Shown here: positions 7,489 to 15,763 of the stretch, piece after piece
Position numbering within the stretch: the stretch's first letter is position 1
Layout of the letters: every line of letters begins with the position of its first letter
DNA from: Aquabacter sp. L1I39
Lineage (GTDB): Bacteria; Pseudomonadota; Alphaproteobacteria; Rhizobiales; Xanthobacteraceae
Assembly (NCBI RefSeq): GCF_017742835.1
Contig: NZ_CP072392.1
Span: 2,340,385 to 2,404,384 of the forward strand
DNA: 64,000 nt
Direction: 5' to 3'
Notes under the pieces: generated by a model
Seen by the model: the letters and a program-made list of their open reading frames with translations, nothing else
Told to the model about the DNA's origin: nothing
The model's database searches: none
Position numbers and translations under genes: made by a program

Positions 7489-8894
7489 TGGGTTTCTCCG
7501 TGACTGGATGGCGCGGGCCGGAAAATCTTTCCGGGGTTCATGATGCCGAGGGGATCGAGGGCGCCCTTCACGAGGCGCATGGCGTCCACCGCCTCCCCCA
7601 ATTCCAGGGGGAGGAAATCCATCTTGCCGAAGCCGATGCCGTGCTCGCCGGTTGAGGTGCCCTCCAGCGCGATGGCCCGGCGCACCAGGCGGTCATTGAA
7701 GGCCTTGGCGCGGGAAAGCTCCTGCGGATTGTCGGGATCGAGCAGCACCAGCAGGTGAAAATTGCCGTCGCCCACATGGCCCACCACGGGCGCCACGAGG
7801 CCGCTCTCTTCGATGTCGGCGGCGGTCGCCACCAGGCATTCGGCCAGGCGCGAAATGGGCACGCACACATCGGTGATCATGGCCTTGGCGCCGGGGCGCA
7901 AGGCGAGGCCCGCATAAAGCGTGTTGTCGCGGGCATGCCAGAGGCGCGAGCGCTCCTCGGGCGTTGTGGCCCAGGCAAAGCCGAGGCCCCCCTCCTCCTG
8001 CGCCAGCGCCTGCGTGGTCTCCGCCTGCTCGGCCACATAGGCCTTCGAGCCGTGGAACTCGAAGAAGAGGTGCGGCACCTCGGGAAGCCCGAGCTTGGCG
8101 TGCAGGTTCATGCCGCGCATCATCACGGCGTCCAGCAACTCGATGCGCGCCACCGGCACGCCGCACTGGATGACGGAGATGGCAGTGTTCACCGCCGCCT
8201 CCAGGTTCGGGAAGGCGCACACCGCCGAGGAGATGGCCTCCGGCTGGGGATGCAGCTTCAGCGTCACCTCGGTGATGACGCCAAGGGTGCCCTCCGCACC
8301 CACGAACAGGCGGGTGAGGTCATAGCCGGCGGCGGACTTGCGGGCGCGCTGGGCGGTGCGGATGATGCGGCCATCGGCCAGCACCACTTCCAGGCCCAGC
8401 ACATTGTCCTTCATGGTGCCGTAGCGCACCGCCATGGTGCCCGAGGCCCGCGTGGAGGCCATGCCGCCGATGGAGGCATCCGCGCCGGGATCGATGGGGA
8501 AGAACAGGCCGGTATCGCGCAGATGGGCGTTGAGCGTCTTGCGGGTGATGCCGGGCTGGACGCGCACGTCCATGTCCTCAGCATTCACCGCCAGGACGGC
8601 GTTCATGCGGCCCATGTCGAGGCACACCCCGCCCTTCAGCGCCGCCGCATTGCCTTCCAGCGAGGTGCCGGCGCCGAATGGGACCACCGGCAGCCGCAGG
8701 TCCCGGCACAGGCTGACGATGGCCTGCACCTCGGCGGTGCTTTCGGGGAAGACCACCACGTCGGGGGGACGGGCGGGGTGATAGGCTTCGCTGCGGCCGT
8801 GGTCGGCCAGCACGCCGGAGGCGCTGCTGGCGCGCGGCCCGACAATGTCGGCGAGCCGTGCCAGGACCATGTCCTTCGGCACATGGGCAGTCAT
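7485..8894 (-). CDS. FAD-linked oxidase, GlcD/D-lactate dehydrogenase type
   Basis: A 469-residue flavoprotein of the PCMH-FAD / FAD-oxidase_C family. It shows the FAD-binding GAGTSLEGN stretch near residue 78, GADASIGG, and a C-terminal domain with HVGDGNFH, STGEHGIG and a GIMNPGK ending, the pattern of D-2-hydroxyacid dehydrogenases such as glycolate oxidase subunit GlcD and cytochrome D-lactate dehydrogenase. The ATG at 8894 is preceded by GGAGGAAACC; the longer frame upstream lacks a site. It is not a ring hydroxylase, so it probably oxidises a hydroxyacid side chain or product. Electron acceptor and substrate are unknown. Confidence 0.87.
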   Translation of the reverse strand: MTAHVPKDMVLARLADIVGPRASSASGVLADHGRSEAYHPARPPDVVVFPESTAEVQAIVSLCRDLRLPVVPFGAGTSLEGNAAALKGGVCLDMGRMNAVLAVNAEDMDVRVQPGITRKTLNAHLRDTGLFFPIDPGADASIGGMASTRASGTMAVRYGTMKDNVLGLEVVLADGRIIRTAQRARKSAAGYDLTRLFVGAEGTLGVITEVTLKLHPQPEAISSAVCAFPNLEAAVNTAISVIQCGVPVARIELLDAVMMRGMNLHAKLGLPEVPHLFFEFHGSKAYVAEQAETTQALAQEEGGLGFAWATTPEERSRLWHARDNTLYAGLALRPGAKAMITDVCVPISRLAECLVATAADIEESGLVAPVVGHVGDGNFHLLVLLDPDNPQELSRAKAFNDRLVRRAIALEGTSTGEHGIGFGKMDFLPLELGEAVDAMRLVKGALDPLGIMNPGKIFRPAPSSHGETQ

Positions 8895-8956
8895 GGTTTC
8901 CTCCCTCCGCGGCGGTCCGTTTTCCGGACTTCTCCGCCTGACGCGTCTTTCCCCTC

Positions 8957-9844
8957 TCAGGCGGCCTTCGAGGCCGCCTCGGACAAGGGATTGAGCTGGA
9001 AATCGTAATGGAGCGCGCACCAGTCGCGATCGAGCACCCGGCCATCGGGCGCCGTGCCGGGGCCGGACACCTCGAACTCCCGGATGAGGGAATCCTTCAC
9101 CCCGAACACCGCATCGGAGTCCAGATAGGGGTCGCCGCCGACGAACACATGGGTGACCAGCTTCTCGAAGCCGGGCGCCTCGATCATGAAGTGCACATGG
9201 GCCGGCCGCCAGGGATGGCGCCCCTGTGCCTCCAGCATCTTGCCCACCGGGCCGTCATGGGGAATGGGATAGGCGGCCGGCTTGATGGACCAGAAATGGA
9301 ACCGGCCCTGCGCATCGGTGCGGAAGCGGGCACGGGCGACGAGACCGGCCTCTTCCCCCGTATGCTGCACGTCGTAATAGCCGTCCTCGTCGGAGTGCCA
9401 GACATCCACGATGGCATTGGCGAGCGGGGTGCCGTCCGGCGTCGTCACCGTGCCGCTGGCAAACATGGGCTGGCCGGCAAGGTCCCCGGAAATGTCGGTG
9501 CCGCAGGGCGCCTCCGGCGGGCCCTCCACATAGAAGGGGCCGAGCACCGTGCTTTCCGTCACCTTGCCCTGGTGGTCATGATTGATGGCATCCACCAGCA
9601 TGGACACGCCCAGCGTGTCCGACAGCAGGATGAATTCCTGCCGGGTGCCGGAGCACATATGGCCGGTGGCGGTGAGGAAGGCGATGCCCTGCTCCCATTC
9701 CGCCTGGGTGGGGCGCACCTCGCGGATGAAGTCGTGCAGGTGGCGGACGAGCGCATCGCTGATCTGGCGGATGCGGGGATCGGTTGCGCCGGCGACCCGT
9801 TCCCGCACGGCGTCGGTGATGGAAAACTGGTCGAAATTCCTCAA
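8957..9844 (-). CDS. Intradiol ring-cleavage dioxygenase, probably hydroxyquinol 1,2-dioxygenase
   Basis: A 295-residue non-haem Fe(III) dioxygenase with an N-terminal helical dimerisation domain and a C-terminal beta-sandwich. The four iron ligands are visible: Tyr157 (DGYYDV), Tyr192 (AAYPIP), His216 and His218 (RPAHVHF). It starts with TTG at 9844: GGGAGG lies five bases upstream and there is no suitable ATG. The stop of the upstream gene overlaps this TTG. The family includes catechol, chlorocatechol and hydroxyquinol 1,2-dioxygenases. The maleylacetate reductase in the same operon points to hydroxyquinol, cleaved to maleylacetate. The exact ring substitution accepted cannot be told by eye. 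Confidence 0.88.
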   Translation of the reverse strand: MRNFDQFSITDAVRERVAGATDPRIRQISDALVRHLHDFIREVRPTQAEWEQGIAFLTATGHMCSGTRQEFILLSDTLGVSMLVDAINHDHQGKVTESTVLGPFYVEGPPEAPCGTDISGDLAGQPMFASGTVTTPDGTPLANAIVDVWHSDEDGYYDVQHTGEEAGLVARARFRTDAQGRFHFWSIKPAAYPIPHDGPVGKMLEAQGRHPWRPAHVHFMIEAPGFEKLVTHVFVGGDPYLDSDAVFGVKDSLIREFEVSGPGTAPDGRVLDRDWCALHYDFQLNPLSEAASKAA

Positions 9845-10758
9845 CGGAGCCTCCCTTGGTTTTTATTGAGGTCGGGCGCCTCCAGGCCGGCGAGCCATTC
9901 GGCCAGCCGCACCGTGGAGATGAAGTCCGCCTCCCCTTCGCCGCGCCCGATGAGGGCGCCGTAGATTTCGCGCGTCATGGATGCCAGAGGCATGGACATT
10001 TCCGCCGCCTGGCCGGCATCGACGATGAGGTCGAGGTCCTTGGCCATCTGGCGGCAGGAGAAGGTGGAGGAAAAGTCCCGCGTTTCCAGGCTTTTCGCCT
10101 TGTAGTGCACCATCGGCGAGCCGACCGCGCTGTTGGTGAGCACGTCCAATATGTCCTGCCAGGCCAAGTTCCCCTTGCGAGCCAGCACCACGCTCTCGCC
10201 CATCATGGCGGCGGACACCGCGATCATCAGGTTGACGGAGAGCTTGGCGTAGCGGGCCTCTTCTCCCGTGCCGAGATATTTCTGGGCGCGGGTGAAGTCC
10301 TTCGCCACCGGCAGGAAGGCCTCGAACGCGGCTTCCGGACCGGAGACGAAGCAGGTCAGGTTGCCCGTATGGGCGATGGCCGCATTGCCGGAGACGGGGG
10401 CCCGCAGATAGAGGATGCCCCGCTTTTCCGCCGCCTCACCCACCTCGGCGGAAATGCCGGGGCTGACGGTTGAGGTCTCCACCAGGAGCGCGCCGGGGCG
10501 CATGAGGGACAAAAGCTCGCCCTCCAGCGCCAAGGCGCGCAGCACCTTGTCGTCCGGCAGGGAGGTGAAGACGATGTCGTGCCGGGCGGCGTCCCCCAGC
10601 GTCGCGGCAGGAGTGACGCCCCCCTCGGAGGCGGCGGCGATGCGCGACTGGTCGCGGTCGTGGCCGGCAATGGCATAGCCCGCGCCGGCGAGGCGCGTGG
10701 AGATGGGCAGCCCCATCTTGCCGAGGCCGATCCAGCCGAGCGTTGCGGTTCCCGCCAT
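9841..10758 (-). CDS. 6PGDH-family dehydrogenase (3-hydroxyisobutyrate dehydrogenase-like)
   Basis: A 305-residue beta-hydroxyacid dehydrogenase. The N-terminal NAD-binding motif GWIGLGKMG is followed by the substrate-binding APVSGNAAIA segment near residue 121 and the catalytic-lysine helix region AKLSVNLMI. I prefer ATG 10758, preceded by GGGACAG, to a TTG nine bases upstream. The gene sits three genes upstream of the transporter block and its end overlaps the dioxygenase start. It likely oxidises a short hydroxyacid or reduces a semialdehyde of the pathway. Relatives include tartronate semialdehyde reductases, so the substrate stays open. Confidence 0.83.
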   Translation of the reverse strand: MAGTATLGWIGLGKMGLPISTRLAGAGYAIAGHDRDQSRIAAASEGGVTPAATLGDAARHDIVFTSLPDDKVLRALALEGELLSLMRPGALLVETSTVSPGISAEVGEAAEKRGILYLRAPVSGNAAIAHTGNLTCFVSGPEAAFEAFLPVAKDFTRAQKYLGTGEEARYAKLSVNLMIAVSAAMMGESVVLARKGNLAWQDILDVLTNSAVGSPMVHYKAKSLETRDFSSTFSCRQMAKDLDLIVDAGQAAEMSMPLASMTREIYGALIGRGEGEADFISTVRLAEWLAGLEAPDLNKNQGRLR

Positions 10759-10770
10759 CTGTCCCAATCC

Positions 10771-12135
10771 CTAAGCTGCCGACCGCGAAAGGCCGAGTTC
10801 GTCCACGATGCGCGCCCCCGAGGCGGTGAGGCGCGCGAGCTTTTCGGTGAGGCCGGGGGCATCGAGCACCCGGTCGCGCTTGCGGAAGCGGCCGGCGATC
10901 ATCACCGCCTCCACATCGCCGCGCCCCGCCTGCATCACCACGGTCGCCACCGGGTCATGCACCGGCTGGAGATGGAGGGCGCTGGCATCGATGAGGGTGA
11001 TGTCCGCCTGCTTGCCGGGGGTGAGCGAGCCGATGCGATGGTCGAGCCCCAGCATCCGCGCGCCCTCGATGGTGATCCAGGCGAGCGCCTGCCGCACCCG
11101 GATGGTGGAAGTGGACGGAATGGCGCCCGTCTCCTGGCGGCTCCTGGCATTGTCCAAGGACCGCTGCATGCCGAGCGCGATGCGCCCGACACCCATCATG
11201 TCGCCGGCCAGCACCGATTCCAGGTCGACACCGAGGGACGGCGCCGCGCCCCGCGCCAGCAGGCGGCCGGTGACGGGGAAGCCGTGGCCTTGCGTCATCT
11301 CGTTTTCGGGCGTCGCCGAGAAGGAAACGCCGAGATCCACCAAGGTGGAGAACAAAGCGTCCGACAAATCATTGCCGTGCACCACATTGATGCCCGGCCC
11401 CACCAGCCCCTCGGCGATGAGCTGCTCCCAGCCGCCCAGCGTCTTGGCCGGCCCGCCGCCCTGGTGCATGGAGGCGACGAGGCCGAATTCGCGGGCCAGC
11501 CGGAAATCGGCGCGGGCCACCTCCAAGGTGGAATAATGGGGGCCGAGAATGGCAAGGCCCAGGGTCATCAGCCCATCATCGCCGGTAAAGGTCTCCCGGC
11601 GCAGCCGCTCGATCTCGGCGCGGGGATGGGGCACTTCGGAGAAATGGGGTTCGCCGGGCTTCGGGTCGGGCTTGGGCGAGCCGTGGAAGAAGGCGGCACG
11701 AATGCCGCTTTCCGCCAGCGCCTCTACGGCCGCATCCGTATGGGCGGGGGTGGGGTTGTTGTGGCACCAGTCCACCAGCGTCGTGGTGCCGGCATCGATC
11801 TGGCCATAGGCGCCCATGAGGGTGGCGATGCCGATGTCGTCGGGCGTGAAGCGGGTGGCAAGGCCCGCATGCACCCAGCGGAAATATTCCAGCAGCGTCC
11901 AGTCGGCGGCGAGGCTGCGCAGGCCCGTCTGCCAGGTGTGCATGTGGGCATTGACGAAGCCCGGCACGGCGATGCGGCCCGCCGCGTCCACCACCTCCGC
12001 GCCATCGACCTCGATGCGTGGCGCGACCGCGACGATGCGCTCGCCCTCCACCAGGATGTCGCCTCTGGCGAGGTCGCCCACCTGATCGTCCATGGACAGG
12101 ATGGTGGCGCCGGAAATGAGGATGGGACGGGCCAT
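10771..12135 (-). CDS. Amidohydrolase, deaminase/chlorohydrolase (TrzN/AtzB/SAH-deaminase) type
   Basis: A 454-residue metal-dependent hydrolase with the TIM-barrel amidohydrolase fold. Metal and catalytic residues visible are His64 and His66 (VNAHMHT), His224 (ASMHQGG), His253 (VVHGND) and Asp304 (LGVDLES), the single-metal pattern of cytosine, guanine and S-adenosylhomocysteine deaminases and triazine hydrolases. In many of these the residue two after the third histidine is glutamate; here the segment is MHQGG, so the proton-relay residue differs. Only three bases separate it from the maleylacetate reductase gene. A role in hydrolytic removal of an amino or halogen group before ring cleavage is plausible but unproven. 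Confidence 0.82.
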   Translation of the reverse strand: MARPILISGATILSMDDQVGDLARGDILVEGERIVAVAPRIEVDGAEVVDAAGRIAVPGFVNAHMHTWQTGLRSLAADWTLLEYFRWVHAGLATRFTPDDIGIATLMGAYGQIDAGTTTLVDWCHNNPTPAHTDAAVEALAESGIRAAFFHGSPKPDPKPGEPHFSEVPHPRAEIERLRRETFTGDDGLMTLGLAILGPHYSTLEVARADFRLAREFGLVASMHQGGGPAKTLGGWEQLIAEGLVGPGINVVHGNDLSDALFSTLVDLGVSFSATPENEMTQGHGFPVTGRLLARGAAPSLGVDLESVLAGDMMGVGRIALGMQRSLDNARSRQETGAIPSTSTIRVRQALAWITIEGARMLGLDHRIGSLTPGKQADITLIDASALHLQPVHDPVATVVMQAGRGDVEAVMIAGRFRKRDRVLDAPGLTEKLARLTASGARIVDELGLSRSAA

Positions 12136-12138
12136 GGC

Positions 12139-13227
12139 TCAGGCCGCCTCCTCTGCGGACCGGGCAGCGCCCGGGCGCTCGCCCGCATAGGCGTTGGCGA
12201 TCAGGTCGCGGATGCCGTCGCGGGTCACGGGGCGCGGGTTCCAATAGGGGTTCTGCACGGCGATATCCGCCGCCCGCTCGATGCCCTCTTCCGGCATGCC
12301 GATCTGCGACAGCGCGCGCGGCACGCCCAGTGCCCGCACCAGGTCGAACAGGCCCTGCGCCGCATCGGGGGCACCCAGCGCGCGGGTGATGGCCGCCATG
12401 GCCTCGGGGGCTGCGGGCGCATTATAGGCCACCGCATGGGGCAGCACGATGGTGTGGGTTTCCGCGTGGGGCAGGTCGAACGTGCCGCCCAGCGTGTGGC
12501 AGAGCTTGTGATGGAGCGCCATGCCGACGGCGCCGAGGCAGCAGCCGCACAGCCACGCGCCATAAAGCGCCTGGGTGCGCGCTTCCAGATTGGCCGGCTC
12601 GTGGATGAGGATGGGCAACGCCCCCGAGAGGGTGCGGATGCCGTCCTCGGCCATCAGCGAGATGACGGGGTTGCGGTCCCGCGCATAGAGCGCCTCCACC
12701 GCATGGGCGATGGCGTTCACGCCCGACGTGGCGGTGAGGCCCGGCGGCAAAGAGAGCGTGAGGTTCACGTCATAGATGACGGTCTCGGGCAGCACATCCA
12801 GCGAGCGGATGGTGGTCTTCTGCCCGTCCCGGGTCTCGCCCAGGATGGGAGTCATCTCCGAGCCCGCATAGGTGGTGGGAATGACCACCTGCGAAATGCC
12901 GGTGCGCAGCGCCAAGGCCTTGCCGAGCCCGGTGGTGGAGCCGCCACCCAGCGCCACGACGCAATCCGCCCCGCTCGCCTTCAGCGCCTCCAACGCCGCC
13001 TCGGTGACACCAACCGGCGTGTGCATGGTGGCGCCGGCAAACAGGCCCGCATAGGCCGCGCCCAGCTCCACGCCTAGCTTCTCGCCCTCGGCCGCCTGCT
13101 GCGGGGTGGTGAGTACCAGAGCGCGGGTCGCGCCGAGCTTGCCCACTTCCACGCCCGCCTCGGCGATGGCGCCCCGGCCGAACCGGACCCTTATGGGCAG
13201 GGCTTCATAGGTGAAGGTTTCGATCAT
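12139..13227 (-). CDS. Maleylacetate reductase
   Basis: A 362-residue member of the iron-containing alcohol dehydrogenase superfamily. Instead of the broad alcohol-dehydrogenase pattern it carries the maleylacetate-reductase hallmark ALHHKLCHTLGG followed by DLPHAETH and VLPHAVAYN, with the GGGSTTGLGKA nucleotide-binding loop near residue 95. It reduces maleylacetate to 3-oxoadipate with NAD(P)H, completing the hydroxyquinol branch begun by the dioxygenase at 8957-9844. Start ATG at 13227. The length equals the family's usual 350-360. Confidence 0.9.
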   Translation of the reverse strand: MIETFTYEALPIRVRFGRGAIAEAGVEVGKLGATRALVLTTPQQAAEGEKLGVELGAAYAGLFAGATMHTPVGVTEAALEALKASGADCVVALGGGSTTGLGKALALRTGISQVVIPTTYAGSEMTPILGETRDGQKTTIRSLDVLPETVIYDVNLTLSLPPGLTATSGVNAIAHAVEALYARDRNPVISLMAEDGIRTLSGALPILIHEPANLEARTQALYGAWLCGCCLGAVGMALHHKLCHTLGGTFDLPHAETHTIVLPHAVAYNAPAAPEAMAAITRALGAPDAAQGLFDLVRALGVPRALSQIGMPEEGIERAADIAVQNPYWNPRPVTRDGIRDLIANAYAGERPGAARSAEEAA

Positions 13228-13270
13228 GGATCAGGTCCCAGTGGCGATCGAAGCTGAAAAAGGGCGCGGC

Positions 13271-13669
13271 CTATTGGCCGGCGAGAATGCCTTCATGGGC
13301 AGCATGGCCGTTGGCGGCGTGCCCGTTGGCGGGGACGCCATCGGCGGCGGGGGCGGGGGCGGCGGCGGGATAATCCACCTGGAAGCGGGCGATGCGGATA
13401 CTGCCCAGCTCGCGGCGCACCCGCAGGTGCTCGGGATCGGAGGCATAGGCCTCCAGCGCCGCGGCATCACGGAACTCGGTCACGAGCACCACGTCGCAGG
13501 CATAGTCCACGCCGGAGACGTCGAGGCCCACCTCGAGTTGCGTCATGCCGTCGATGCGGCCACGCAATCCCTCAAAGGCGGTCTTCACCTTCAGCCGGGC
13601 CATGGCGCGTTCTTCGGGCGTGTCACCGCCCACGCGCCACATCACGATGTGGCGGATCGGTCCGGTCAT
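13271..13669 (-). CDS. Dabb (stress-responsive A/B barrel) domain protein with low-complexity tail
   Basis: A 132-residue protein whose first 100 residues form a Dabb domain: IRHIVMWRV at the N-terminus, LEVGLDVS, VVLVTEF and YASDPEHLRV, the usual HxxxW and DPxH landmarks. The last 30 residues are an alanine/glycine/histidine-rich tail with a repeated ANGHAA unit, which is not part of the domain. It is the first gene of the operon, with GGAAACG before ATG 13669. Dabb proteins are small dimeric barrels; some bind or isomerise aromatic or polyketide intermediates. The role here is unknown. Confidence 0.8.
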   Translation of the reverse strand: MTGPIRHIVMWRVGGDTPEERAMARLKVKTAFEGLRGRIDGMTQLEVGLDVSGVDYACDVVLVTEFRDAAALEAYASDPEHLRVRRELGSIRIARFQVDYPAAAPAPAADGVPANGHAANGHAAHEGILAGQ

Positions 13670-13777
13670 TTGGCGTTTCCTCGACCCTATTGGTCTTTCG
13701 TTGAAGAGGAGTTTTGCCTTGCGCCGGGCGGAAATAAATCAGAATTTTCGGAACGCTCTTTTACGCAGGCCGCAAGA
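13670..13777. promoter_or_regulatory. Divergent promoter region between catabolic operon and LysR gene
   Basis: A 108-base gap between oppositely directed genes, with an AT-richer patch (GAAATAAATCAGAATTTTCGG around 13731) unlike the flanking coding DNA. LysR-type regulators normally bind such a region to control both themselves and the divergent operon. I could not fix a unique T-N11-A box by eye. Confidence 0.5.
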
Positions 13778-14692
13778 ATGGATCGCCTGACCCAGATCGA
13801 GGTGTTCGTGAAGACCGCCGAGCTCGGCTCGCTGACGCGGGCGGCGGAGGCGCTCGGCATGTCCACGGCGGCGGCGAGCCGTCATCTCTCCGCCCTGGAG
13901 GAGCGCCTCTCCGCCCGTCTTGTGGAACGCAACACGCGGCGCCTTTGGCTGACCGAGGCGGGCCAGGATTTCTTCCAGCGCAGCGGCACATTGCTCGCCG
14001 AACTCAACGAGGCCGAGGAGGCAGTGAACGCCCACACCCTCTCGCCCCAGGGGCTATTGCGGGTGACGAGCTCGCTGTCCTTCGCCACCATCTATATCGC
14101 GCCCATGCTGCCGGAATTCCGCCGGCTCTATCCCAAGCTCAACGTGCATGTGGCGGTGGCGAACCGCTATCTGGATTTCATCGAGGCGGGCATCGATGTG
14201 GCCGTGCGCACGCGCCTGCACGAGCCGGACACCAATATCGTGGTGCGCCGGCTCGGCCGCATGCGCCGGGTGCTGGCCGCCTCCCCCGGCTATCTGGCGG
14301 AACGGGGCCGCCCGCGCGAGCCGGCGGATCTGACGCGGCACGACATGTTGGTCTACAACCTCGCCGCCGACCCCTTCTCCCTGCGCCTCACTAAGGGCGA
14401 CCTGGAGCGCACGGTGCGCATTTCCGGCGCGCTCGATTGCAATGACGGCCAGGTGATCCGCGAGGCGGCGCTTGCCGGCCTCGGCATCCTCATCCAGCCC
14501 CTCTACATCGTGCAGGGCGACATCGAGGCTGGCCGCCTCGTGCCGGTGATGCAGGACTGGCAATTGCCCATGCTCACCATGAACATCGCCTACCAGAACC
14601 GCGCCCGCCTCCCCGCCAAGATCCGCGTCTTCGCCGACTTCCTGGTGGGCTATGTGCGCCGGGCCTCGCAGGCGGAGATCTGGTCACGATAG
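13778..14692 (+). CDS. LysR-family transcriptional regulator
   Basis: A 304-residue LysR regulator. The N-terminal winged helix (residues 1-60) reads MDRLTQIEVF, then the recognition helix in STAAASRHLSALEE. The C-terminal half is a type 2 periplasmic-binding-like effector domain. I chose ATG 13778 because the helix-turn-helix begins at once; the longer open frame upstream crosses the intergenic region and an opposite gene. Its N-terminus and effector domain look like the CrgA/DsdC-like LysR group often linked to aromatic or redox genes. It is divergent from the hydroxyquinol operon and is its probable activator, with a pathway intermediate as inducer. Confidence 0.9.
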   Translation: MDRLTQIEVFVKTAELGSLTRAAEALGMSTAAASRHLSALEERLSARLVERNTRRLWLTEAGQDFFQRSGTLLAELNEAEEAVNAHTLSPQGLLRVTSSLSFATIYIAPMLPEFRRLYPKLNVHVAVANRYLDFIEAGIDVAVRTRLHEPDTNIVVRRLGRMRRVLAASPGYLAERGRPREPADLTRHDMLVYNLAADPFSLRLTKGDLERTVRISGALDCNDGQVIREAALAGLGILIQPLYIVQGDIEAGRLVPVMQDWQLPMLTMNIAYQNRARLPAKIRVFADFLVGYVRRASQAEIWSR

Positions 14693-14701
14693 GGTCGCCC
14701 C

Positions 14702-15763
14702 TCACCCCACCCGCTCCTCCACCGCATCCAGCCGGTCCTCGGCGAGGTCGAGGGCGAGGTCGGGGGCGAAGGCGGGGGTGCGGTCGGGGCGGAAATGGGC
14801 GGGTTCCTGGGCGCCGCGGTCGATGTCCAGGTGGAAGATGTCGAAGCGGTTGTAATAGCCGACCACGTCGTGGAACTGCTTGGGCTCCACGCAGCGCTGG
14901 GTGTCGATGTCCGCATAGAGGATGCCCTCATGCTCGCTGAGCACGTCGCCGATCACCTCGGCGGCGGGATCGAGCACCATGGACACGCCGCGCGGCGAGG
15001 CGTCGATGATTTCCAGGCTCGCCCGATTGACCGAACCCAGCGCCTCGCGCATGGCCGCATCCACCACGCCCGAGGCGACGATGTTGAACACCTTGGCCTC
15101 GAAGGCGTGGGCGCCGGCGCGGATCTCGATGGCGCGGCGCAGGTCATAAGCGCCGTCCTCCGTCGGCGGGCGGGTGGGCCAGATGGGCGGGTAGGAGGAA
15201 ATGTGCACCTGCTCGCCTTCCGCCATCAGGCTGTAGCGGGCGAGCGGATTGGTGTTCTCGCCGCAGATGAGCATGCCCAGGCGACCGATGGAGGTGGGCG
15301 TCACCCGCAGGCCCCGCGCATCGCCATTGGCCCAGACCAGCTTCTCATAGAAGGTCGGCACCAGCTTGCGATGATGGTTGAGGATCGCGCCATCCGGCCC
15401 GATGAGAATGTTCGAGTTCCACATGCAGCCGATGGAGGCCTCCGTCCCCTCGGTGAAACCGAGCGAGACGAAGACGCCGTGCCGCCGGGCGGCGGTGCGC
15501 ACGGTGCGGATGGCGCCGTCGGTGAGCTTCTGCGCCTGGGCGGCCAGAGCCCGGAAGAAGTCGTGATTATAGATGGGCGCCTGGAGCGCCGCCCAGATGG
15601 GAAAGCCCGGCAGATAGGATTCCGGGAACACCACCAGTTCCGCCCCGCCGCGCGCCGCCTCGGCGATGAGATCGCAGGCCTTCTCGGCCGACTTCTGGGC
15701 ATCGAGGAAGACGGAAGAGGTGTGGCAGGCGGCGGCCTTGAAGCGCGGATAGCGGGTGGTCAT
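14702..15763 (-). CDS. Nitrilase
   Basis: A 353-residue carbon-nitrogen hydrolase of the true nitrilase branch. The catalytic triad is visible as Glu48 (VVFPES), Lys133 (HHRKLVPTF) and Cys167 (LICGEN), with an additional Glu140 in FYEK. Length and the ENTNPLAR segment after the cysteine match aliphatic/aryl nitrilases that convert a nitrile to carboxylic acid and ammonia. ATG 15763 is chosen because the protein start MTTRYPRFKAA aligns with the family; further upstream codons run into the intergenic region. It is convergent with the LysR gene (9-base gap) and divergent from a Liv-type importer, which may import its substrate. Confidence 0.9.
   Translation of the reverse strand: MTTRYPRFKAAACHTSSVFLDAQKSAEKACDLIAEAARGGAELVVFPESYLPGFPIWAALQAPIYNHDFFRALAAQAQKLTDGAIRTVRTAARRHGVFVSLGFTEGTEASIGCMWNSNILIGPDGAILNHHRKLVPTFYEKLVWANGDARGLRVTPTSIGRLGMLICGENTNPLARYSLMAEGEQVHISSYPPIWPTRPPTEDGAYDLRRAIEIRAGAHAFEAKVFNIVASGVVDAAMREALGSVNRASLEIIDASPRGVSMVLDPAAEVIGDVLSEHEGILYADIDTQRCVEPKQFHDVVGYYNRFDIFHLDIDRGAQEPAHFRPDRTPAFAPDLALDLAEDRLDAVEERVG

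Noticed and set aside
13211..13777. N-terminal extension of the LysR protein
   Set aside because: The extra residues overlap the Dabb gene on the other strand; the winged helix begins at 13778.
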